The position numbers were made by a program, and so were the translations under genes. A stretch of DNA of 64,000 nt from Thermoanaerobaculales bacterium (lineage in GTDB: Bacteria; Acidobacteriota; Thermoanaerobaculia; Thermoanaerobaculales; Sulfomarinibacteraceae), in NCBI GenBank assembly GCA_029287235.1, contig JARFRM010000224.1, forward strand, positions 41,587 to 105,586, in the 5' to 3' direction. This document shows, one piece after another, positions 55,976 through 64,000 of this stretch. Each line of letters opens with the position of its first letter. The stretch's first letter is position 1. The notes under the pieces are model-generated. The model saw nothing but the letters and a program-made list of their open reading frames with translations, made no database searches and was not told the DNA's origin.

Positions 55976-56875
55976 TCAGTCGTCCTGATCGCGGATTTTC
56001 AAGTAACTCGCGAATCGCACAGCGTCGATGATGCCGTCTTCGACGGCGGCGCGGACCGCACAGTCGGGTTCGTGGACGTGACTGCAATCGGAGAATCGGC
56101 AGCCTGGAACCTCGGCGGCGATCTCCGGGAAGGCCAGGGCGAGATCCGCGTCGGATGCGTCGAACACTCCGAACTCCTTGAGTCCCGGCGTGTCCACCAC
56201 AAAACCACCGTAGGGAAGCGGCATGAGTTCGGCCCGGGTGGTGGTGTGCCGCCCCTTTCCAGTGGCGTCGGAAATTGAACCCACCTTGAGTCGAAAACCC
56301 GGGTAGACCGAGTTGAGAAGCGATGATTTTCCGGCACCCGACGGCCCGCAGAACAGGGTCGTCTTCCCCACCAATCGTCGCTTGACCCGACCCAACCCCC
56401 ACCCTGTTCTCGCCGACACCCGGAGCACCTCATACCCGAGATCTTCGTAGATCGGCAACCATTGATCGATCTCGTCCATGCCGAGATCGATCTTGTTGAC
56501 GGTAATGATCGCCTCGATCTCGGCGGTATGGCATGCGGCAAGGAAACGGTCGAGCAGACCACGTTTGGGCTCGGGCCGGCTCGAGGCGAAGACCAACAGA
56601 GCCTGGTCCACGTTCGCCGCGAGGAGTTGAGGACGGCCGCTGTGCGGAGCGGCCCGACAGAGGGAGTTCTCGCGCGCTCCCACCGACACGACGACCCCGT
56701 CTTCCGCACTCATCTCGGCGGTGACGCGATCACCGACCACTAGACGTGCCGATCGTGGTATGCCGCCCACCCAATTGAGGCGGCGTCGCGACGCCATGAC
56801 CAACGTACGATCACCGATCTGCACCCGCACAAGCGGGCCGTGCACGGCGATGACGGTCCCTTCAACCTGTTTCAC
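55976..56875 (-). CDS. rsgA: Ribosome small-subunit-dependent GTPase RsgA
   Basis: 299 residues from a GTG that overlaps the upstream stop (GTGA); the ORF-track start is too early. OB fold first, then the circularly permuted GTPase order: G4 VNKIDLG, G5 SARTG, G1 GPSGAGKSSLLN, G2 HTTTRAEL, G3 DTPG. The C-terminal zinc site is CRFSDCSHVHEPDC. Matures the 30S subunit. Coupled to the DUF3857 genes. Confidence 0.95.
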   Translation of the reverse strand: MKQVEGTVIAVHGPLVRVQIGDRTLVMASRRRLNWVGGIPRSARLVVGDRVTAEMSAEDGVVVSVGARENSLCRAAPHSGRPQLLAANVDQALLVFASSRPEPKRGLLDRFLAACHTAEIEAIITVNKIDLGMDEIDQWLPIYEDLGYEVLRVSARTGWGLGRVKRRLVGKTTLFCGPSGAGKSSLLNSVYPGFRLKVGSISDATGKGRHTTTRAELMPLPYGGFVVDTPGLKEFGVFDASDADLALAFPEIAAEVPGCRFSDCSHVHEPDCAVRAAVEDGIIDAVRFASYLKIRDQDD

Positions 56876-59800
56876 GAGCCAGGAGTATACGTGTTTCCGC
56901 TCTCGGGGAAGAGAACCGGAGGACGCGAGTTTAACTCGTCCACCGCGTGGCAAAAGCGAGCGAACTCGGGATAGTCATCGGGCGCCACGGTCTGGGCCGG
57001 AAGCTCGAGCCTGAGAATCGATCGATGACGCCGCCCCTCGCGATCGACGGTTTCGACCACCGACCCCCATCTGGTCTCGAGTCGCCGCGGGCGATAATCG
57101 ATGGTCCAACCCTCAGGCGCCTCGATGACGAGCTCGTTTCGCTGTATGACCGGCACCGGCATGATCAGCGGATAACGGCGTGTCGGCAACGCCGCAAGGA
57201 CTGGGAGGAGTGGTTTGGTGAACACCAGAGACCGGCACACCATGGAATCGCCTTCGGCGCGACACGCACCGGGTGCCCGCATCAAGAGCTCGAGCTCGAT
57301 TCCGTCATCCACCCGATCGATCGCCCCCACAACGTCGGAGGCGGATGGGAAGAAATTCGCCGCCATCTGCTGGTAGACCATGGACACCCGCTCGGTAGGC
57401 ACGCTGCGGATCTGCTCCACCACCCGTTCCGCCTGGGGACCACGAATGTGGAGCGTGATGGTGAGTCGGGCGTCTCCCGTCTCATCCACCACCGCCACCA
57501 CCTTCATCTCCTCCTCGAGATCGGGGTTGGGATAGGTGGGAAGCTCGTCGAGGATCGCCACCGGTTCCCCGGGACGGCTCAACGGCACCACAAGGCCGTC
57601 ACTGCCCTGGAGGATCGGTCTGATTCGACCGATCCCCCGCCGTTCCTCCTCGAGATCGAGCCAGAGTTCCTGCCCGTCCAGCTCGACCCGCAACAGGGGC
57701 AGATAGAACGAATCGAAGGTCGGCACCAAGAGGTGGGTTCCGGCAAAAGGACGTGTTCGGGTCATGACCAGGTCGACCTCCCACCCGGCTTCGAGCAGAG
57801 CCGCTGCGGTAATCCCGAGGCGATTCCCCCGCTTGCGCGAGAAGCTGCTGCCGGCGCTTTCCGAGAAATCCAGCACCTCTCGGCCCGGCTCGATTTCGTC
57901 GATGACGGCGTTGACCAACGTCGTCACTGCGACCTCGGGCGGTTTCGAGGTGAGAAGATCTGCACTCCAGGTCCTGAGCTCGGATGTCGCCACCAGCATG
58001 GGAAGGAGCCGATCACGCATGGCGTCGCCGACGTCTTCCCAGGTCACGTTGAAGGCATAGCTCACCCAAGGAAGAAGCTCGCTGGTCGGGGGTGCGAAGC
58101 GCTCCTCCGGAATCGGCGGGACACTCTCGGCACGCCACCGGATCGCCCGCAAACCGTCTACGATCCACTCGGTGCGCTCGAGACCCTCGAGGTTTCCCTC
58201 CACGAGGAGATCGAGCTCCGGTGGTGCGAGCAGCAGGTACTCCGACAGCCCGAAGGCGCGTTCCGGGTCAGCGAATCGGTAGATGTAGGGTGGCATGTGA
58301 CCACGCCGGGACGCGCCCGTCGCCGCCACCCTCGCCACGTACTCCTCGTCCACGAAATCGCCCGGCTCGACACCCTCGAGCTCGACCGGACCACCCCCGT
58401 TCCCGATCTCGGCGGGAACCACCACGGATCCGTCGGGTTTGTGGATCCTGACCTTGAGTCGGTGGGAGTTGGGAAGCTGTTGGAGGCGGGACGCCTGCCG
58501 GGCGCCCACCGGGGTCAAGGCCCGCGTCACACCGTGGTAGTAGTAGAGGCTGGAGCCGTCGTCAAAGACCCTCTCCACCGCCTGGTCGAGGAGGAGGACC
58601 GCATCGACCCCCTCGGGCGTTTCATCGACTCGGGCTCTGACATCGTTCAACGACAGCCTGAAGGGTGCATAGAAGGGAACCTCACCCCGCCGCCAGGCCA
58701 GACTCAGGAGTTCAATGGATGACGGCATTCGTTCGAGAGCCTCCTCCATGGCGCGGGCGTTGGCCTCCCGATTCCCGGCGGTGATGGCCAGGTTCAGCTC
58801 GTCCACCACCCGCAGCGAGCCCCAGCGGCGCCGCAGCGATTCGAGCTCGGCAGCAGCCGCCTCAAGCTCTCCCGCCGTGTACAGCAAATGCACCAGCTCG
58901 ACATCGAGGCCGGGATCCTCCGCCCGTTCCCGGAGGCGCCGGATCAACTCCACCGCGTCTGCAACCAGACAACCGGAGGCCAGCTCATCGACAAAAGTCA
59001 GATCCAACGGTTCGGTGACGGCCAGCGCCCGAAGCAGCCGCTGACGCTCCTGCCAACGCTCCAAGGCTTCCAGGACCTCGAGCTCCACCTCCGCCGCCCC
59101 ACGTGATCCCGGCAAGAGCGCGTGGAGCTTTCGCAGACCCTCTTCCGCTTCGCGAACCCAACCACGCCCCAGGGCTTCACGAATCCACAAACGGAGCACC
59201 CGAACGTCATCGGGATGATCATCCACCAGGGTCTCGAGAATGCGTTCGTTGTCCTCCTCGCGCCTCTCTCTCAGGGCGAGGCCGCGCTCCAAGAGAAGAG
59301 ATAGGGGAATCTCGGCGGCGCGACGAAGCTGTTCCCGCGCGCGGCGACGGAGGGCCTCGCCGTCGTCGTCGGTCGGCGCCATCATCCAGTACCAGGCAAG
59401 AGCGAGTCGCGGCCAAGGGCTGCCGGAATCAACCTCGATCGCGCGCTCGATGTACGACCGCCAGCGGACGGGATCGCGACGGTGCTCACCGAGGGTCGCC
59501 GCCAGAAGCAACTCGCTGACACTGCCACCGCTCTCGAGTCGCGTCATGAAATCGCTGATAGCCGGAGGCTCCTGTTCGCTGACCTCGGATGCTGCCCAGG
59601 AACCGTCAACGACGGGGTCGGCCACGGCCGGCGTCACCGCCTGTCCGTCCGCTCCGTAGAAACTGACCCTCAGCTCGGGTCGGCCCCTCGATGCCATATC
59701 GGCCCGCACCCGATGCATGCCGGGAGCGAGGCGGACTCGATACCAGATGATCTCGGCATCACTGCGGCCACAGAATCGGCGTCGATCCGCCGGCCGACCA

Positions 59801-60417
59801 TCGACCGCCAGATCGTAGCTTCCGGCGGCCTCCACCGCCATCCAACCATCCAGTATCCGGTCGAGTCGGATCGTCCACAGCACCGTGAAGACGCCACGCG
59901 CCGTCATCACATCGGGTGGTGCGATGATTCCGTCGAGAGTGGTGACGGTCATCCGAAACGGAACCCAGGTTTCGGTGAAAAGCGTATTGGGCGGCGGCAG
60001 CCCAGCGTCGGGCGGAGCGACCCCGCGATCGAGATCGAGGGTGTCGAATACCCCGAAGGGCCCGATGAGCTCGGCCGAAGTCAGTACGCCGGACGGCGCC
60101 CGGCCGTTGAGCTCGGCCTCGATTCGAGCCAGCAGAAAACCGAGCTCCGGATCACGTGCGTCTCCGGCTGCAGTCAGGATCTCCTCGGGGTCGGGGAGGT
60201 TTCCGATCTGGCGCAACCACCACCCGACCGCCGCGACCGAATCTGCGCTGGTGGGGTCGGCGGCCACCGTCTCCAGGGCGGCCCGGCGGGCGGCGGGCAG
60301 ATCGAAGACGGCATCCGCCCGGTGCACCGTCCACCAGTCGGCGGCGGTCACCGAGGTCGCGAGGCAGGCGGACCCGATCCAGAGCACGAATGCCAGGGTG
60401 GATAGACGGCTGCTCAT
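56872..60417 (-). CDS. DUF3857/transglutaminase-like exported protein lacking the catalytic Cys
   Basis: 1181 residues, signal peptide ending SVTAA. N-terminal TPR-like helices and a beta domain, then DUF3857 (about 610-780, with RLKVRIHKPDGSVV), then a transglutaminase-like region near 855-900. There FSRKRGNRLGITAALLEAGW stands where active relatives have GDCKDxAxLLxALL, so the catalytic Cys is absent. Followed by a C-terminal DUF3858-like beta domain. Overlaps the upstream paralogue by 4 bp (ATGA). Probably a non-catalytic partner of that paralogue. Confidence 0.8.
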   Translation of the reverse strand: MSSRLSTLAFVLWIGSACLATSVTAADWWTVHRADAVFDLPAARRAALETVAADPTSADSVAAVGWWLRQIGNLPDPEEILTAAGDARDPELGFLLARIEAELNGRAPSGVLTSAELIGPFGVFDTLDLDRGVAPPDAGLPPPNTLFTETWVPFRMTVTTLDGIIAPPDVMTARGVFTVLWTIRLDRILDGWMAVEAAGSYDLAVDGRPADRRRFCGRSDAEIIWYRVRLAPGMHRVRADMASRGRPELRVSFYGADGQAVTPAVADPVVDGSWAASEVSEQEPPAISDFMTRLESGGSVSELLLAATLGEHRRDPVRWRSYIERAIEVDSGSPWPRLALAWYWMMAPTDDDGEALRRRAREQLRRAAEIPLSLLLERGLALRERREEDNERILETLVDDHPDDVRVLRLWIREALGRGWVREAEEGLRKLHALLPGSRGAAEVELEVLEALERWQERQRLLRALAVTEPLDLTFVDELASGCLVADAVELIRRLRERAEDPGLDVELVHLLYTAGELEAAAAELESLRRRWGSLRVVDELNLAITAGNREANARAMEEALERMPSSIELLSLAWRRGEVPFYAPFRLSLNDVRARVDETPEGVDAVLLLDQAVERVFDDGSSLYYYHGVTRALTPVGARQASRLQQLPNSHRLKVRIHKPDGSVVVPAEIGNGGGPVELEGVEPGDFVDEEYVARVAATGASRRGHMPPYIYRFADPERAFGLSEYLLLAPPELDLLVEGNLEGLERTEWIVDGLRAIRWRAESVPPIPEERFAPPTSELLPWVSYAFNVTWEDVGDAMRDRLLPMLVATSELRTWSADLLTSKPPEVAVTTLVNAVIDEIEPGREVLDFSESAGSSFSRKRGNRLGITAAALLEAGWEVDLVMTRTRPFAGTHLLVPTFDSFYLPLLRVELDGQELWLDLEEERRGIGRIRPILQGSDGLVVPLSRPGEPVAILDELPTYPNPDLEEEMKVVAVVDETGDARLTITLHIRGPQAERVVEQIRSVPTERVSMVYQQMAANFFPSASDVVGAIDRVDDGIELELLMRAPGACRAEGDSMVCRSLVFTKPLLPVLAALPTRRYPLIMPVPVIQRNELVIEAPEGWTIDYRPRRLETRWGSVVETVDREGRRHRSILRLELPAQTVAPDDYPEFARFCHAVDELNSRPPVLFPESGNTYTPGS

Positions 60418-63400
60418 GGGGTTTCCAGGGGACGGCTCAGGATGCGCTTGACCTCGAGAAGGAACTCACGCAACTCGGGTGCCCGATGGGCTTCGACCAG
60501 CCCGGTCTCCAGGTGGAAATAGCCGTTGACGCGATAGCCCTTCTCTTCGGGCTCGATGGACAGCTTCAGGAAGCCGAAATCACCCGCCAGCGAAACGTTC
60601 TCGGTTTCCGTCGAAGGCCGTCGCCCCAGCGACACCTCGAGGGTCCACTCGAAATCCGGGCGGACCGCCACCAGCAGCGGCCCGGAGCGGTTCGCGGTGG
60701 GGACCACTCGGCCCGCGAGGTCAAAGGTGCCGGGGTAGGTTGCGATCCCACCGCGGCTCTCCAGCGCGGTCCTTGGAACCACCGCCTTCAGCTCGATGAC
60801 CGCGGGGTCACGTGATGGAACGAGCCGATACTTGGGCTCCGTCGTCAGCTCGGCACCTGGATACGAGTTTTGCAGCCAGGTCGCGAACAGACGTTGGTCC
60901 CGGCTGCCGGCGAAGCGATTGCGGAGCCGGTCGGCCGCCCCGCCACTGGCCTCGACACGGACATCGAGGGCAACGAACCCGTCCCGGTGCTCACCGAGGG
61001 CGACCGCGGTCTGCAACAAACCAACGCCGGCGACGGGGGTGACCTGAGGCCGGCTGTCGGGCCCGTCCACCACCAGAACCGTGGCGCCCTGATCCATCCC
61101 GGGCGGCGGCAGGATGGCATGACCCACCGCCGTCCCATCGAGCCAGAGGTCGTCGTCGGGAAGATAGGCGATGGCGTGATTGAAGACCTCGAGCAACGCC
61201 ATCTCACCCACCACGGGCCCGAGATCGGCGGTTCGCACCATGACCATTCGCGCCGGAATGTCGACGGCGTCGAAGAGGGCCACCAGAAGCGCCGCGGTGT
61301 CCTTGCAATCACCGATGCCCTGATTGAGAACCCAGTCCGCGGAAAACGGTCGGAAACGATGCTCGCCGAACTCGAGCCCAACATATCGGATCTCGTTGGT
61401 CACGTATGTGTAGATTCGCGATATCCTCTCGATCCGGTCATCGACGCCGTCGGTGAGGCGTCCGGCCAACTCCTCGATCTGCCGGGAGGTACGCACCCGA
61501 GGGGCCACGTGCCTCGCATACCAGCTGCCGAGCTCGCCCCAATCCGGGTGGGTCGAGTAGCTGAGGTACCGCCCCCGCGAGAAGGGTGGCGCCGGTGGTA
61601 CGTCGAGCGGCACCCGTTCGAGGTCGCGCCACGTCCAGGTGAGCCGTTCGAGCCCCTCGGAATCGATCTGCCGAACGGGTTCGCCTTCGAGATTGATGAG
61701 CTCCCACGCCGGCAACGAGTCCTTCGGGCCCACCAGCTGAACCTCGGCAAGAGCCGTCGGGACCGTCCGTCCCAGACCGATCAGGCCACCGTCGTAGGGG
61801 CCGGTCTCGTTGCTTTCGATGGTCTCGGTCAGGACATAGGCGATCTCGATGAGATCGCCGTCGGCAAGCTCGGGAAAATCGAGCACCCGCAAACGGGTGT
61901 CGTAATAAAGGTTGAACTCTGGTTCGGCAAGCCGCGGGGTGTCTCCCTGCCGGGCACTCAGCTCGGATCCGTCGCGTCGCAGTATCCGGGCCCTGAGCAC
62001 CCGCAACCGTTGACTCTCGGACACGTAGGGCAGCGTGTGACGACGAAGACCGTCGGCCCGTTCGGCCGAGGTGACGAGGGTGACCTGCTGAACCTTCTCC
62101 TCGGTGAGCTGCGATGGCAGAAAGTGGACCTCGACATGGTCGAGCACGGCGACGGCCGGGTCACCGTCAGGCGCGGCATCGGTCATCCGCCACAGCTCTT
62201 CCACCGGGCGCAACCAGCCGAGATCCTCGGTCTCCCCACCGAGCAGCTCGACGAGACGCCGGGCGCGCTGGTCCTGCGGCCGAAGAACCAGAACCTCTCG
62301 GCTCAGTTGCAGGGCGCGATCATCCGCCCCCGCCGAGTGCTCGACGCGGGCGAGCTCCATCAGAAGATCGATGTCCGAAGGAGATCGCCGCAGCCCCTCC
62401 TCGAGTCGCACCCGTGCCCCATCGACATCGCCGACACCGCTCAGAAGGCGGACCAGCCGCAGCCGCAGCCGAGAGTCGTTCGGGTCGGTCTCGAGACCCT
62501 CGGTGAAGAGCTCGAGCAGGGTGCCACCATCGTTGCAGGACTCGGCGAGTCGCTCTCGAAGCTCGACCACCGCCGCCGAGGTCGGGATTGTCTGTTCGAG
62601 TTGTGCGAGGACCTCACCGGCGAGATCCGTGCGGCGAGCATCGAGGGCCCGATGGGCCGCCGCAAGACCCACCGCCTCACAGGCCGGGTAACGGCGGGCG
62701 AGCTCCACCATCTCGGGGAGCAACACGATCCCCCACATCTCCGAGTCGATGTCGAGGGCGACGGCCCTGGCCGCCGGTTCGGTGATCACCGGTTCGAGCA
62801 CGGTCGCCGCCTCATCGAAGAGTCCACGTTCGGCGTACCACGCGGCGAGCTCAATTCGCGCCCAGACAAGGTCCGTTTCGGCCTCGACAGCGTCCCGAAG
62901 CAACTCGTGGACCAGATCCTGGTCAACGGTCAGGAGCCACTCGAGGAGGCGCGCTTCGGCCGGAGCCTCGGTGCGCGCAGATCGGCACGCCAACCGTGCT
63001 CCGCCGGCGCCCACCGCCTGGGGTCGTCGCAGCACCAAATAGGCCGCCAGCGCCACTGTCGCCTCGTCTCGGCCCGCCCGAACCGCCTTTCGAATCTCGC
63101 TCTCCAGGTCCCTGATCTCGGGCGGATCACGGCTTTCGACGGTGCCGGACGAAGGTTCCGAGGCGGACTCACGAACATCTTCGAGCGCCTCTCCGTCAGG
63201 TGCGGTCAATCGAACCCTGAGCCACCAGTCATCGGTTTCGCTCGCCACCGCAACAATCACGGTGTTGGCACCGGGGCGCAGCCAACCACCCACCGACGCC
63301 TGATCCTCCGCTCGCTCGAGGGGGCGGGGAGTCGTCAGAACCTCTCGGCCGTTGAGCCACACCCGCGCGGCCTGCGCGGCGCCGATTCGAATGGCCACCG

Positions 63401-63938
63401 CCTGCTCCCGTTCCGCGGTCACGGTTGTGGCCAGATACACGAGCTGGCGTTGCGCCGGCCACGCGAGCCCGGAGAGTCGGACCCAACCCATGGGGTCGGT
63501 GCCCGGCGCCGAGCGCCAGGTTCCACCGGCCGGAAGCCTGGCCAGATCGTCAAAGTCCGCCAACTCACCAATAGAGATCGGCCCCTGGACCCACCACTGG
63601 GAGAGGCCGCCCATCGCCCGGAAGAGCTCCCGCGCGGCCGCCGGCCTCCCCGATTCCGCCGCCAGACGCGCCCTCATCCCTCGAAGCTCGTCGCTCATCA
63701 GCGGATCCACCCGAGGGGCGGCGGCAAGACGGTCGAGCCCACGTTCAACCACCCCGGAATCCGAAACGGTGTCCCGCCAGAAAAAGGCGAAGACGAGGTG
63801 GTGGAAGTCGTCTGGCTGGACACCATTTGCCATCGCCCGGTCCACGTGACCGAGGATCCGTTGCTCGATCTCACTCGCCGAGGTGGCGGCTGGAATCAAG
63901 GTCAGGGCAAGTACGGCGGCGGCGAAACGACCGACCAT
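60414..63938 (-). CDS. DUF3857 plus transglutaminase-like exported protein, catalytic residues intact
   Basis: About 1174 residues from the ATG that gives a signal peptide (MVGRFAAAVLALTLIP); an in-frame GTG at 63998 near the window edge is possible. Long helical TPR-like N-terminus, DUF3857 (about 600-760), then a transglutaminase core with Cys in GIGDCKDTAALL (about 878), His in FNHAIAYL and Asp in LWLDGTA. Such proteins are periplasmic; activity is unproven in the family. It overlaps the degenerate paralogue. Confidence 0.85.
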   Translation of the reverse strand: MVGRFAAAVLALTLIPAATSASEIEQRILGHVDRAMANGVQPDDFHHLVFAFFWRDTVSDSGVVERGLDRLAAAPRVDPLMSDELRGMRARLAAESGRPAAARELFRAMGGLSQWWVQGPISIGELADFDDLARLPAGGTWRSAPGTDPMGWVRLSGLAWPAQRQLVYLATTVTAEREQAVAIRIGAAQAARVWLNGREVLTTPRPLERAEDQASVGGWLRPGANTVIVAVASETDDWWLRVRLTAPDGEALEDVRESASEPSSGTVESRDPPEIRDLESEIRKAVRAGRDEATVALAAYLVLRRPQAVGAGGARLACRSARTEAPAEARLLEWLLTVDQDLVHELLRDAVEAETDLVWARIELAAWYAERGLFDEAATVLEPVITEPAARAVALDIDSEMWGIVLLPEMVELARRYPACEAVGLAAAHRALDARRTDLAGEVLAQLEQTIPTSAAVVELRERLAESCNDGGTLLELFTEGLETDPNDSRLRLRLVRLLSGVGDVDGARVRLEEGLRRSPSDIDLLMELARVEHSAGADDRALQLSREVLVLRPQDQRARRLVELLGGETEDLGWLRPVEELWRMTDAAPDGDPAVAVLDHVEVHFLPSQLTEEKVQQVTLVTSAERADGLRRHTLPYVSESQRLRVLRARILRRDGSELSARQGDTPRLAEPEFNLYYDTRLRVLDFPELADGDLIEIAYVLTETIESNETGPYDGGLIGLGRTVPTALAEVQLVGPKDSLPAWELINLEGEPVRQIDSEGLERLTWTWRDLERVPLDVPPAPPFSRGRYLSYSTHPDWGELGSWYARHVAPRVRTSRQIEELAGRLTDGVDDRIERISRIYTYVTNEIRYVGLEFGEHRFRPFSADWVLNQGIGDCKDTAALLVALFDAVDIPARMVMVRTADLGPVVGEMALLEVFNHAIAYLPDDDLWLDGTAVGHAILPPPGMDQGATVLVVDGPDSRPQVTPVAGVGLLQTAVALGEHRDGFVALDVRVEASGGAADRLRNRFAGSRDQRLFATWLQNSYPGAELTTEPKYRLVPSRDPAVIELKAVVPRTALESRGGIATYPGTFDLAGRVVPTANRSGPLLVAVRPDFEWTLEVSLGRRPSTETENVSLAGDFGFLKLSIEPEEKGYRVNGYFHLETGLVEAHRAPELREFLLEVKRILSRPLETP

Positions 63939-64000
63939 GGAGGTGGATGTGCCGCCGAGGCACCGGAAGGTACAGCGAGGGTTCGTCAGAATGCGCACCG

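Noticed and set aside
56947-58722. 591-residue plus-strand ORF
   Set aside because: Antisense shadow of the DUF3857 gene.

Overview
The window is one contiguous 64 kb piece of GC-rich bacterial chromosome. It has dense coding, many GTG starts and many stop/start overlaps (ATGA, GTGA, TAGTG). There is no rRNA or CRISPR array, and I recognised no tRNA. The gene mix includes a Ser/Thr kinase with a TPR tail, a sortilin/VPS10-type propeller protein, large DUF3857/transglutaminase proteins, proteins with carboxypeptidase-regulatory-like repeats, a formylglycine-less sulfatase and outer-membrane proteins. This suggests a Gram-negative, Acidobacteriota-like soil or sediment bacterium. That assignment is inference from gene content; no marker gene proves it.

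Layout. 1-2.1 kb: minus-strand larB-larC-larE cofactor operon, with larE running off the edge. 2.2-7.4 kb: ArsC-like phosphatase/reductase, an internally deleted B12/radical-SAM remnant, a GT-C glycosyltransferase and a divergent lipoprotein sulfatase. 7.4-11 kb: tightly coupled VWA lipoprotein - histidine kinase - OmpR-type regulator operon. 11-20.2 kb: radical SAM/SPASM enzyme, secreted EF-hand protein, Ser/Thr kinase-TPR, beta-barrel protein, EAL-CZB phosphodiesterase and TerB-TM-trypsin protease. 20.4-24.9 kb: a three-gene secreted cluster behind a promoter overlapped by two 13-bp palindromes. 25-35 kb: large GPW-repeat envelope protein, small periplasmic protein, STAS protein, MscS channel, NhaA and a giant propeller protein.

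35-41 kb is a scrap zone: a truncated nucleotidyltransferase plus XRE regulator, two 149-bp inverted palindromic elements flanking 4.2 kb, a YqjD/YqjE-type membrane trio, a decayed group II intron fused to a RelE-like tail, and a DUF1214 remnant. 41-48 kb: dynamin-like GTPase, gamma-glutamyltransferase, ferritin-like protein, SMUG-type DNA glycosylase, zinc-ribbon protein and mnmA preceded by a 51-nt near-perfect hairpin. 48-56 kb is a signalling block: a PDZ/7TM/GAF/PAS histidine kinase with its sigma-54 regulator, then a divergent pair of a cyclic-nucleotide-binding/DUF4388 protein and a class III cyclase-like protein. 56-64 kb: two overlapping DUF3857/transglutaminase paralogues, one with its catalytic Cys and one without, coupled to rsgA.

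The most interesting candidates are the divergent cyclase-like/CNB-DUF4388 pair, the Zn-sensing-type EAL-CZB protein, the palindrome-overlapped promoter driving a small secreted peptide, and the palindromic element family beside the group II intron.
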